Assembly (NCBI RefSeq): GCF_039982735.1
Contig: NZ_JBDWXV010000018.1
Coordinates: 124,001 to 188,000, forward strand
Source: Saccharospirillum sp039982735
GTDB lineage: Bacteria; Pseudomonadota; Gammaproteobacteria; Pseudomonadales; Natronospirillaceae
DNA: 64,000 bases
Direction of reading: 5' to 3'
Part shown: positions 8,022 through 16,687 of the stretch, piece by piece
Position numbering within the stretch: the first letter of the stretch is position 1
How the letters are laid out: the number at the start of each line of letters is the position of its first letter
Translations under genes and position numbers: made by a program
Notes under the pieces: model-generated
The model's database searches: none
Seen by the model: the letters and a program-made list of their open reading frames with translations, nothing else
What the model was told of the DNA's origin: nothing

Positions 8022-10157
8022 ATGAAGCAATTATCGAGGATTACCCTGACTCTGGCAGCGACTCTGGTTGCCGGTGTTCAGGCAGCAGACCGGGTGCCTG
8101 CCAGTGTCGACATGCTGGCGTCACAAGGCATCACTGCGAGTCAGAATGGTGTCGAGATGGCATCGGTTAACAGCCGGACACTGGCCAATGGCATGACAGT
8201 GACGCGGTTTCAGCAAATGCATCAGGGCGTTCCCGTCTGGGGGCAGACAGTGACGCAGACCGGGCAGGGCGTCGTGGCTGATGTCAGTGGCGATGTGCTG
8301 ACCGGGCTGGCGGCAGAAGTGCCCTCGGTCACACCGTCCATCAAACTGACAGACGCGATAGACCAGGCGATGACGCAGTCGGTTGTTCAGCGTAACCAGC
8401 AAGGGTTTAGCGCCGGTGCTTTGTCGGTCGAGGCATTAAAACTGGCCGCGAAGAACCAGGCTCATACACTGTATATACACGTCGATGAGCAGGATCAGAC
8501 GCGGCTGGCGTATCTGATCAGCTGGGTTGAATACGGTGATGAGCCATCCCGCCCCTTCTATTTTATTGATGCCCATACCGGCGCCGTGCTTGAGCATTGG
8601 GATGGCATTGCGCACCAGGAAGCGACCGGGCCGGGCGGAAACGAAAAAACCGGTCAGTATGTCTACGGTACCGATTACCCGGCCATGGAAGTCGACGACA
8701 ACTGTCGAATGTCGACCAACAACGTCGAGACGATTGATATGGGCGGAGCCACCAGTGGCGGCAATGTGTTTTCCTTTACCTGCCCGAACAATGAAAACCG
8801 GTACACCAACGGTGCCTATTCACCGCTGAATGACGCGCATTATTTTGGCAATGTCGTGTTCAATATGTATCAGCAGTGGTACGACACGGCGCCACTGACC
8901 CAAAAATTGAGAATGCGGGTCCATTACGGCAACAATTATGAGAATGCATTCTGGGATGGCTCGCAAATGACCTTTGGCGATGGTGCCAGCCGCTTCTACC
9001 CGCTGGTCAGTCTGGATGTGTCGGCGCATGAAGTCAGCCATGGGTTTACCGAGCAGAACTCAGGCCTGCAATATGCCAATCAGTCCGGCGGTATCAACGA
9101 GGCGTTCTCGGATATGGCCGGGGAAGCAGCCGAATATTTTATGAAGGGCAGCAACGACTGGATGGTAGGTGCCGATATCTACAAAGGTCAGGGCTCGCTG
9201 CGCTATATGGACGACCCCACCCGGGACGGCAGGTCCATCGGCCACGCATCGGATTATGTCGGTGGCATGGACGTTCACCACAGCTCCGGCGTGTTTAACC
9301 GGGCGTTTTATCTGATCGCGACCAGTGAAGGCTGGGACACGCGTCAGGCGTTCGATATTTTCGTACTGGCAAACCAGATGTACTGGAACCAGTCTACCAA
9401 CTACGCAGAGGGCGCCTGTGGTGCGGTTGATGCAACCAATGCACTGGGGTATGACCTGGGTGTGGTGGTCGATGCGTTTGATACCGTTGGGGTGTCCACA
9501 GCGGCCTGTGCGCCAACCGGCCCAGTAGAATCCGAGCTGGAAAACGGCGTACCGGTGACTGGCCTGCAGGGAGGACAGGGTTCTGAGAAACGGTTCACCT
9601 TATCGGTACCTGCCGGAGCCAGTGATCTGACCATCAGCATCAGCGGCGGCAGTGGCGATGCCGATCTGTATACCCAATTCGCCAGCGAGCCGACGACGTC
9701 GAACTACGATTGCCGCCCCTGGCAGGATGGTAATGCAGAATCCTGCTCAGTTGCTTCGCCGGAAGCCGGGGTATATCACGTCATGCTTCGTGGCTACAAC
9801 GGCTACGAGGGCGTCACGCTGCTGGCCGAGTTTGATGCGGGCTCAGACGGCGGTGGCCCCGACTCGGGCACGGATTCCAATCTTTCGGCTACACAGGGCC
9901 AGTGGTTGTACTACACGGTTGAAGTGCCTGCCGGTATGTCTTCGTTGAACGTGGGCATCGAGGGTGGCAGCGGTGATGCCGATCTTTATGTCAGACAGGG
10001 CAATCAGCCGACCAGTAGCCGTTACGATTGCCGTCCCTATCGCAGTGGTAATACAGAGCAATGCAGCTTTGCCAACCCGGCTGCGGATACCTGGACGATT
10101 GGCATAAGAGCCTACTACGCCTTCTCTGGCGTGACTCTGAACTGGTCTTATAACTGA
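8022..10157 (+). CDS. Secreted vibriolysin-like M4 metalloprotease with two PPC domains
   Basis: Extracellular zinc endopeptidase of 711 residues. Order: Sec signal peptide (1 to about 24, ending GVQA-A), FTP/PepSY propeptide (to about 200), thermolysin-type catalytic domain with HEVSH at about 335 and the third zinc ligand in GGINEAFSDMAGE at about 358, then two bacterial pre-peptidase C-terminal (PPC) domains (about 500-606 and 615-711). The PPC repeats each contain the SGGSGDADLY/EGGSGDADLY strand and a cysteine pair. ATG 8022 has AGAAGG upstream; the frame is open earlier but the signal peptide fixes the start. Vibriolysins are classic type II secretion substrates, so the gspN-C-D genes at 48.8 kb are a plausible partner. 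The gene is followed by its own terminator. Confidence 0.93.
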   Translation: MKQLSRITLTLAATLVAGVQAADRVPASVDMLASQGITASQNGVEMASVNSRTLANGMTVTRFQQMHQGVPVWGQTVTQTGQGVVADVSGDVLTGLAAEVPSVTPSIKLTDAIDQAMTQSVVQRNQQGFSAGALSVEALKLAAKNQAHTLYIHVDEQDQTRLAYLISWVEYGDEPSRPFYFIDAHTGAVLEHWDGIAHQEATGPGGNEKTGQYVYGTDYPAMEVDDNCRMSTNNVETIDMGGATSGGNVFSFTCPNNENRYTNGAYSPLNDAHYFGNVVFNMYQQWYDTAPLTQKLRMRVHYGNNYENAFWDGSQMTFGDGASRFYPLVSLDVSAHEVSHGFTEQNSGLQYANQSGGINEAFSDMAGEAAEYFMKGSNDWMVGADIYKGQGSLRYMDDPTRDGRSIGHASDYVGGMDVHHSSGVFNRAFYLIATSEGWDTRQAFDIFVLANQMYWNQSTNYAEGACGAVDATNALGYDLGVVVDAFDTVGVSTAACAPTGPVESELENGVPVTGLQGGQGSEKRFTLSVPAGASDLTISISGGSGDADLYTQFASEPTTSNYDCRPWQDGNAESCSVASPEAGVYHVMLRGYNGYEGVTLLAEFDAGSDGGGPDSGTDSNLSATQGQWLYYTVEVPAGMSSLNVGIEGGSGDADLYVRQGNQPTSSRYDCRPYRSGNTEQCSFANPAADTWTIGIRAYYAFSGVTLNWSYN

Positions 10158-10180
10158 GCCAGCGACAGGGTGATTTCTGA

Positions 10181-10201
10181 AGGGGCTACGGCCCCTTTTT
10201 T
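10181..10201 (+). terminator. Rho-independent terminator after the protease gene
   Basis: Stem AGGGGC / GCCCCT with a TACG-type loop followed by six T residues, 24 nt past the stop codon. Confidence 0.9.
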
Positions 10202-10239
10202 GCGTTTGATAGCCTGGTTTAACAAATAGGATGCTAGCC

Positions 10240-11073
10240 TTAGTTGACGGTTCGAATGCGGTCGCGCAATCCCTTGTCGACGATAATGCGGGTTGAGATT
10301 TCCTCGATCGACAGCCGCGTGGTATCGATAAAGGGAATACCAAACCGTCGAAACAGAGCTTCGGCCATGCGCACTTCATCTTCGCATTGGCGCAGGGATG
10401 CGTAGTCGCTGTTGGCTTTTCGCCCGTCGCGTATCTGGTTCAGCCGTTTCGGGTCGATACTCAGGCCGTAGAGCTTGTTGCGAAAGGGCTCCAGCGCCTT
10501 GGGCATGCGCGCCTCTTCAAAGTCATCGTCGGTCAGCGGGTAGTTGGCTGCGTAAATGTTGGCTTGCAGCGCCAGAAAGATACTGGTCGGGGTTTTACCG
10601 CTGCGGGACACGCCGACCAGAATAATATCGGCCTTATCGTAATGATGCAGTCGCCGGCCGTCGTCGTTCTCCAGCGCGAATTGCATGGCGTCCATGCGGC
10701 GCTGGTAGTGGCCAAAGTCAGCCGATACTTCGGGTCGGCCGATGCGTATGTTCGACGCCTGCCCCAGCAACTGCTCCAGAGGCCCGAGAAAGGTCGAAAT
10801 GATATCGACCGTATGCGCATCGCTGTCGTGCACAATGTCGCGAATCTTCGGGTCGATGATGGTTTCGATAATGATCGGTTGCAGACCCGATTCGCGGGCC
10901 GCCCTGGCCACCCGGTCAACCGCATTGCGCGCTTTTTGTTCCGTATCAATAAACGACAGAATCGTTTCGGTAAACTGGGTACGGTCGAAATGGGACAGCA
11001 GACTGTGGCCCAGCGTTTCAGCGGTGATGCCGGTGCTGTCGGAAATAAAAAAGACGGGGCGGTTGGCACTCAT
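10240..11073 (-). CDS. ppsR: PEP synthase regulatory protein (bifunctional kinase/phosphotransferase)
   Basis: Switches PEP synthase off by ADP-dependent phosphorylation of a threonine next to the catalytic histidine and on again by Pi-dependent dephosphorylation. The 277-residue product matches the DUF299/PSRP family along its length: FFISDSTGITAETLGHSLL at the N-terminus and the P-loop-like GVSRSGKTPTS at about 152-162. ATG 11073 has AAGGA 7 nt upstream; two codons before it there is an in-frame TTG that is less likely. It is divergent from its target ppsA across 252 bp, the usual arrangement in gammaproteobacteria. Confidence 0.95.
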   Translation of the reverse strand: MSANRPVFFISDSTGITAETLGHSLLSHFDRTQFTETILSFIDTEQKARNAVDRVARAARESGLQPIIIETIIDPKIRDIVHDSDAHTVDIISTFLGPLEQLLGQASNIRIGRPEVSADFGHYQRRMDAMQFALENDDGRRLHHYDKADIILVGVSRSGKTPTSIFLALQANIYAANYPLTDDDFEEARMPKALEPFRNKLYGLSIDPKRLNQIRDGRKANSDYASLRQCEDEVRMAEALFRRFGIPFIDTTRLSIEEISTRIIVDKGLRDRIRTVN

Positions 11074-11325
11074 GAACAAATCCTTGAATCCGGAGCGGGT
11101 CAGCGGGGGTCACATCCCCTTGTCGATGTCCTACACTATAGCGGCACTGTCGGGATAAAACAGCCGCGGCACAAGTGTCGAGGTACAACAGCGGCCCCGG
11201 TCATTCCGCAAGGCAATGGTCATCATTCACAGAATAAATGCACAACGCCCTCGATCTGAGGTTTAATGAATGCACTGCCCGGCAACAGGGCAGGCAACCC
11301 TATCAAGTAGCACGTGGAGATCAGC

Positions 11326-13698
11326 ATGGAATTCGTTAAGGACTTTACCGAACTGGGTATACACGACGTACCCACCGTGGGCGGCAAGAACGCCTCCCTG
11401 GGTGAAATGATCAGTCATCTGTCGGCCCTGGGCGTGACCGTGCCGGGTGGTTTTGCAACGACCGCAGAGGCTTATCGCGAATTCCTCGCTTTTGAAGGGC
11501 TGAAAGAGCGCATTGATTCACGCCTGTCATCGCTGGACGTCGATGATGTCGAAGCACTGGCAACAGTGGGCCGTGAAATCCGCAAGGAAGTCATGCTGGC
11601 GCCGTTCCCCGAACGTCTTGAAAAAGAAGTGCGGGCGGCTTACCAGACACTGACCGACGGAGATCCGGGCCGGTCGCTGGCCGTGCGTTCCTCGGCGACC
11701 GCTGAAGACTTGCCAGATGCCTCCTTCGCCGGCCAGCAGGAAACCTTTCTGAACATTCACGGCATCGATGAGGTGCTGCAGGCGATCAAGGAAGTCTTTG
11801 CTTCCCTGTTTAACGATCGAGCCATTGCCTACCGGGTGCATCAGGGGTTCGACCATGCCCATGTCGCGCTGTCGGCAGGTATACAGCGCATGGTACGCAG
11901 CGACATTGGTGCCTCCGGGGTGATGTTCACCATGGACACCGAATCCGGTTTCGACCAGGTGGTGTTCATTACCGCGGCCTATGGCCTGGGCGAAACCGTG
12001 GTCCAGGGGGCGGTGAACCCCGACGAATTTTACGTTAGCAAACGCGCCCTGGCCGATGGTTACCACGGCATTCTGCGGCGGACCCTGGGCAGCAAGCTGA
12101 TCAAAATGGTCTATGGGGCATCGGCCGAGACCGGAAAATCCGTTGAAACCGTTCAGGTTGATGAAGCCGACCGGTCGCGGTTCTCTCTTACCGATGACGA
12201 AGTGGAACTACTGGCCCATCAGGCCATGACCATCGAAAAGCACTACAAACGACCCATGGACATCGAATGGGCGCGCGACGGCGAAGACGGTAAGTTGTAC
12301 ATCGTACAAGCCCGACCGGAAACCGTGAAAAGCCGTGGCTCGGCCACTGTTATTGAACGCTATGCGCTGAAAGAGAAGGGCAAGTTGCTGATCGATGGCC
12401 GCGCCATCGGCCAGCGCATCGGCCAGGGCCCGGTCAAGGTGATCAGTGATCTCAGCCAGATGCACCAGGTGCATGCCGGCGATGTCCTGGTCACCGACAT
12501 GACCGACCCGGACTGGGAACCGATCATGAAGCGGGCCTCGGCCATCGTCACCAACCGCGGTGGCCGTACCTGCCACGCCGCCATCATTGCCCGTGAACTG
12601 GGCATTCCGGCCGTGGTCGGCTGTGGTGATGCGACCGATAAACTGGTCAGTGGCGACGACGTCACCGTCTCCTGTGCCGAAGGCGATACCGGCCGCGTTT
12701 ACCGGGGGCTGCTGGACTTCAACGTCGAAGAGAACGACCTGAGCACCATGCCGGACTTGCCGTTCAAGATCATGATGAACGTCGGCAACCCTGACCGGGC
12801 CTTTGATTTCCAGTCGTTGCCCAACGCCGGTGTTGGCCTGGCCCGGCTTGAGTTCATCATTAACCGGATGATAGGTGTGCACCCCAAGGCGTTGCTGCAT
12901 TACGACGAAGCGCCAGTCGAAGTACGCGAGAGCATCAATCACCGCATGGCCGGCTACCCAAGCCCGGTCGACTTCTACGTTGAGAAAATCGTCGAGGGCG
13001 TGTCGTCGATTGCTGCGGCGTTTTACCCGAAACCGGTGATCGTGCGTTTGTCCGATTTCAAATCGAATGAATACGCGCACCTGGTCGGCGGTTCCCAGTA
13101 TGAACCTCAGGAAGAGAACCCGATGATCGGGTTTCGCGGCGCCTCGCGTTATATCGACGATTCGTTCCGCGAGTGCTTTGAGCTTGAATGCCGGGCCATG
13201 AAGAAAGTACGTAATGAAATGGGTCTGACCAACGTTCAGTTGATGGTGCCTTTTGTACGCACCGTTGATGAAGCGCGTCAGGTGGTCGAATTGCTGGCCG
13301 ACAATGGGCTGGAATCCGGCAAGGACGATCTGAAACTGATCATGATGTGCGAACTGCCGTCCAACGCCTTGTTGGCCGACCAGTTCCTGGAATACTTCGA
13401 TGGCTTCTCCATCGGCTCCAACGACCTGACTCAGTTAACCTTGGGCCTCGACCGGGATTCGGGCGTAATTGCTCACCTGTTTGATGAGCGTAATGATGCC
13501 ATCAAAATCCTGCTCAGCATGGCCATTCAGGCCTGTCGCAAGGCCAACAAATACATTGGTATCTGCGGCCAGGGCCCGTCAGACCACCCGGACTTTGCCG
13601 AATGGCTGATGGATCAGGGCATCGAATCGGTGTCACTGAACCCGGATTCAGTGCTCAGCACCTGGATCTACCTGGCCGAGCATCACGGCAAGGCCTGA
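11326..13698 (+). CDS. ppsA: Phosphoenolpyruvate synthase
   Basis: Cytoplasmic gluconeogenic enzyme: pyruvate + ATP + water to PEP + AMP + Pi. It has 790 residues, as in E. coli (792). Domains in order: ATP-grasp-like PEP/pyruvate-binding N-domain (with RSSATAEDLPDASFAGQQE near 125), phosphohistidine swivelling domain with GGRTCHAAIIARELGIPAVV near 415, and TIM-barrel PEP-utilising domain ending with the catalytic cysteine in CGQGPSDHP near 746. The threonine-cysteine-histidine context of the swivel site is that phosphorylated by PpsR. ATG 11326 has GGAG 6 nt upstream. Its 3' end overlaps the convergent next gene by 16 nt. Confidence 0.97.
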   Translation: MEFVKDFTELGIHDVPTVGGKNASLGEMISHLSALGVTVPGGFATTAEAYREFLAFEGLKERIDSRLSSLDVDDVEALATVGREIRKEVMLAPFPERLEKEVRAAYQTLTDGDPGRSLAVRSSATAEDLPDASFAGQQETFLNIHGIDEVLQAIKEVFASLFNDRAIAYRVHQGFDHAHVALSAGIQRMVRSDIGASGVMFTMDTESGFDQVVFITAAYGLGETVVQGAVNPDEFYVSKRALADGYHGILRRTLGSKLIKMVYGASAETGKSVETVQVDEADRSRFSLTDDEVELLAHQAMTIEKHYKRPMDIEWARDGEDGKLYIVQARPETVKSRGSATVIERYALKEKGKLLIDGRAIGQRIGQGPVKVISDLSQMHQVHAGDVLVTDMTDPDWEPIMKRASAIVTNRGGRTCHAAIIARELGIPAVVGCGDATDKLVSGDDVTVSCAEGDTGRVYRGLLDFNVEENDLSTMPDLPFKIMMNVGNPDRAFDFQSLPNAGVGLARLEFIINRMIGVHPKALLHYDEAPVEVRESINHRMAGYPSPVDFYVEKIVEGVSSIAAAFYPKPVIVRLSDFKSNEYAHLVGGSQYEPQEENPMIGFRGASRYIDDSFRECFELECRAMKKVRNEMGLTNVQLMVPFVRTVDEARQVVELLADNGLESGKDDLKLIMMCELPSNALLADQFLEYFDGFSIGSNDLTQLTLGLDRDSGVIAHLFDERNDAIKILLSMAIQACRKANKYIGICGQGPSDHPDFAEWLMDQGIESVSLNPDSVLSTWIYLAEHHGKA

Positions 13699-14714
13699 TT
13701 GGTCCGGTCTGGCAGCGCGATATCCAGCCAGACCGGCCGATGATCAGACGCCCGCTCCAACGCAACGTTGAGCGGGTGCTCCGGTGCTGGCCAGAATACA
13801 CCTGTCCCGAGAACCGCCAGTTGAGTCGACGGCAAAACGTAGTCGGCTCGCATTTTCCAGCGTGCAGTCAGGTCATGGCCTCGATCAGAAAGCGGCCGAA
13901 GTGGCTGAACGGACGGGTGCGTCACCAGACGGTTAATCGCCCCCGGTTGACTGTCGCCGCCCGCCGATGACGCATTCAGATCGCCAGCCACAATAAAGGG
14001 CTGATCGGGTGCCAAACCGCCACTCAACCCCTGATCATCCGTCATATACGACGCTCCGCTGATGTAGTCCACCCAGAATCGAATCTCATCATGATTGCGG
14101 CAAACGTTGCGCCGCTCCGGGCCATCAAAGGCCGGAGGCGTGGGGTGGCTGATCAGTAAATGGCACGCCCCGGAAGGCAGTGTCAGCGGTAAGTCCCAGT
14201 GGGATTTGCTCGATAGCCGCATCACCGCCAGGTCATCGTCCGTATAGAATGCCGAACCGTCCGGGTTTGAAGGCATCAGAGCGTCGGGCATATCACGCCA
14301 TAAAAAGTGCTGAAAAGTCCGGCATGCCTCAGTATCGAGCGGAACTTTGGACAAAACCGCCATGCCATATTGGCCTGGGAAGTCACCGAACCCAAATGGA
14401 GTTTCCAGGGTGTTATTTACGTCCTGTTTTACCAGATCCCGTCCGGATGGCACCCCGGTGTTCACCGGTGCGGTAAAGCAATAGGGGAAATCCATGCCCG
14501 CTTCACGAAGCCGAGCCTGAAAAGCGGTTAACGCCTGTTGCCCTGGGTCGTAGTCCAGCTCATTAATGATCCAGACATCGGCATCGACCTGCGCCATTAC
14601 TTGCAGCAAGCCAGAAACCTGGTGCCCTGGTCTGGTCGTCAAATCGGTCATTAGATCGCCAGCGCGGGGGCGGTTGAGTGCGACGTTATAGGTTGCCAGT
14701 CGAAGCCGGTTCAC
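13683..14714 (-). CDS. Endonuclease/exonuclease/phosphatase family protein
   Basis: A 343-residue member of the EEP (DNase I-like) fold. Visible catalytic elements are ATYN at the N-terminus, the metal-binding glutamate in INELDYD near 50, GDLNASS near 245 and SDHRPVWLD near the C-terminus. No signal peptide is present, so it is probably cytoplasmic. Its substrate (nucleic acid, phospholipid or sugar phosphate) cannot be told. GTG 14714 follows a strong AGGGAGAG. The stop codon lies inside the 3' end of ppsA (16-nt convergent overlap), with no terminator between the two. Confidence 0.85.
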   Translation of the reverse strand: MNRLRLATYNVALNRPRAGDLMTDLTTRPGHQVSGLLQVMAQVDADVWIINELDYDPGQQALTAFQARLREAGMDFPYCFTAPVNTGVPSGRDLVKQDVNNTLETPFGFGDFPGQYGMAVLSKVPLDTEACRTFQHFLWRDMPDALMPSNPDGSAFYTDDDLAVMRLSSKSHWDLPLTLPSGACHLLISHPTPPAFDGPERRNVCRNHDEIRFWVDYISGASYMTDDQGLSGGLAPDQPFIVAGDLNASSAGGDSQPGAINRLVTHPSVQPLRPLSDRGHDLTARWKMRADYVLPSTQLAVLGTGVFWPAPEHPLNVALERASDHRPVWLDIALPDRTNQALP

Positions 14715-14937
14715 CCTCTCTCCCTGTTAATCCAAATTGAATCAGTGTACGGCTTGGACTTGGTAATTGCAGCCTTCTGCTAAGAACGCAGGTATAGAGC
14801 TGCCATGGTGCTTGCCATTAGCAGCATCACAAATGGCACCAGCCAACAGTCGAGGCATTCTCCGATTTCTTTGTTGCACGAGCCCAGGGCATCGCGACAA
14901 CAGAAGCAGGCTGAATGCACTCAAATGCAGCAAGTGA

Positions 14938-15246
14938 CTAGAGGCTTACCAGACTGTTATCGACCGGCAGCCCCGGAGCTGGCACGTAGGCTTCAGCGTT
15001 CCAGTCGTTCTCCCACTGGTTACCATCGATGCAAAAACGGTACTGGTATTGCTGGCCAACCTGCAAGCTCAATTCAAGTTTAAAATCGCCGGATTTCAGC
15101 CGTTTCATCGGATGACTGTCGAGCGACCAGTTGTTGAAGTCACCGGCAAGTGCAACAGAGCGGGCGTTGGGAGCGGCCTCAGCGGGTAACACAAAGGTAC
15201 ACCGACATTCGGGTCTGGAGGTGAGATAGCGTTTCTTTACGGTCAT
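14938..15246 (-). CDS. Stand-alone CBM48 / AMPK-type glycogen-binding domain protein
   Basis: A 102-residue protein made almost entirely of one early-set (isoamylase N-terminal-like) domain. The stretch VALAGDFNNWSLDSHPMKRL, then YQYRFCIDGNQWENDW, is the characteristic carbohydrate-binding signature with aromatic residues that would stack on glucan. Such single-domain proteins occur in proteobacteria and may target glycogen or regulate an enzyme; the role is unproven. AAGGA lies 7 nt before ATG 15246. There is no glycogen metabolism gene nearby. The 220-bp gap to the next gene downstream (14715-14937) shows nothing definite. Confidence 0.8.
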   Translation of the reverse strand: MTVKKRYLTSRPECRCTFVLPAEAAPNARSVALAGDFNNWSLDSHPMKRLKSGDFKLELSLQVGQQYQYRFCIDGNQWENDWNAEAYVPAPGLPVDNSLVSL

Positions 15247-15421
15247 GGGATCATCCTTTATCGGTCAGCCAAATTCAGACAAGTACAATGAGCATAGTTA
15301 CAGCGGCAAGGTCTCGCCAATGGGCAGGCGACGCCTGCGAAGCTCCTTGCTAAACTCGGGCCACAGCTTTGTTTATTTTTGCAACTTGCCGGTCTAGTAC
15401 CGGCGATCGTAATAGGACTCC

Positions 15422-16687
15422 ATGACAACTTCACGACCGTCTCTGAAGACATCACCCACCCAAGCCATCGACCTGGGCTTACGCTGGTTGCATGCCGAAC
15501 CCGGGCTTCGTTCAGGCCCGGCTACGGACAACTGGTTCGAGTTTCTCGGATACGCCAGCACTTTGCCGGCTGAGCGCAGGATGCCGTGGTTTTCATGGTG
15601 GTTCTGGCTGGGGGCCATTAATGGCATCCTTGCGTTCAGCGGGCTGATGGTCTGGCCCGATGGCAGCGGCATCCACATGCTGATTTTTTTGCTGGTGTTC
15701 TGGCTGGCTCCGATGCTGGTACTCGTCTGGACGCTAATCAATGCCTGGTGGCGTAAGCGCAGCCCCTGGTGGCGCCACTGGCTGAGCGCCGAAGACGATG
15801 CAGTGTTCGCCGCCTGGTGCGCTGCCCAAAGCCTGAAAGCCCAGGCGTTGTTTGTGGTGGCTGGTATGGCCTGGATGTGGCTGATGTTGCTAACCCGGCA
15901 ACTGATTTTCTATTGGAGCACCTCATTGCAGGGTGCCTCGGTGCGCGTCGACGATCTGTTCGCGCTGCTGACGCTGGGCATTCTGAACGTGCCCGAACCG
16001 CTGGCGATCAGCGCGTCGCAGGCAGGCAGCATTACCGGGTGGGAAACCAACTTGCTGAATTTCTCGGAGTATTGGGCTGTGTGGCTGACCCAGGTCACTC
16101 TGCTTTGGGTATTGCTACCAGTGGCCCTCGCGTTGCTGGTGAATCACCGCGTACTGAGGCGCCGGCTGGCGCACTGGCCGCGCTGGAACCGGCAGCTGCA
16201 TCAGCGCTTTGAACAGCAGCGTCCCGAGGTGTTGCACTTCGAATCGCTGACACCGGAGCAACCGGCCACCTTTACGGCCCATGAGGCGGACCTGCCAACA
16301 GCCGGGATGTCGCCTTCGGTCCCGGTACTCGCCTGGCAGGATCCGCTGCCCGGCAGATTGCCCGCTGGCTCAGTCAACCTCGGTCGCGGCAGTCTGGCAC
16401 AAGACGAAGCGACCATTGAACGGCACACTGAGCAAGAGGAGCCAGTGTGGGTGATTTCCGCACAGGCAGTACCCACCGGTGATCTGGCCGACCTGATTAC
16501 GCTCAGCGCGGGCAGTCACAAGGAAGTGAAAGTGTTGTTAAGCAGTTCGGCTGAACCGGGTTCCGGACAACGGGAAACCGACCGCCAGAGCTGGCAGGGC
16601 TTTGTCAGCACCCAGGAATTGCCCGTGCAATTATATTGGCTCGACGCTCAGGCAACTGATTTGGCAGCCCGGAAGGGAACATCATGA
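15422..16687 (+). CDS. DUF2868 family membrane protein
   Basis: A 421-residue protein of the DUF2868 family, function unknown. It has about four to five transmembrane helices in the first half (for example FSWWFWLGAINGILAFSGLM near 60 and MLIFLLVFWLAPMLVLVWTL near 85), and a soluble C-terminal half with the conserved PVLAWQDPLPG segment near 300. It overlaps the following GTPase gene by 4 nt (ATGA), which signals translational coupling, and DUF2868 with DUF3482 is a recurrent pair in gammaproteobacteria. AGGA precedes ATG 15422. Confidence 0.85.
   Translation: MTTSRPSLKTSPTQAIDLGLRWLHAEPGLRSGPATDNWFEFLGYASTLPAERRMPWFSWWFWLGAINGILAFSGLMVWPDGSGIHMLIFLLVFWLAPMLVLVWTLINAWWRKRSPWWRHWLSAEDDAVFAAWCAAQSLKAQALFVVAGMAWMWLMLLTRQLIFYWSTSLQGASVRVDDLFALLTLGILNVPEPLAISASQAGSITGWETNLLNFSEYWAVWLTQVTLLWVLLPVALALLVNHRVLRRRLAHWPRWNRQLHQRFEQQRPEVLHFESLTPEQPATFTAHEADLPTAGMSPSVPVLAWQDPLPGRLPAGSVNLGRGSLAQDEATIERHTEQEEPVWVISAQAVPTGDLADLITLSAGSHKEVKVLLSSSAEPGSGQRETDRQSWQGFVSTQELPVQLYWLDAQATDLAARKGTS

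Noticed and set aside
10387..11259. Plus-strand 290-codon frame across ppsR
   Set aside because: Antisense to ppsR, and it runs into the ppsA promoter region; PpsR motifs on the minus strand are decisive.
14742..14933. 63-codon minus-strand frame before the EEP gene
   Set aside because: No ribosome binding site, no recognisable domain, composition unlike the neighbours.
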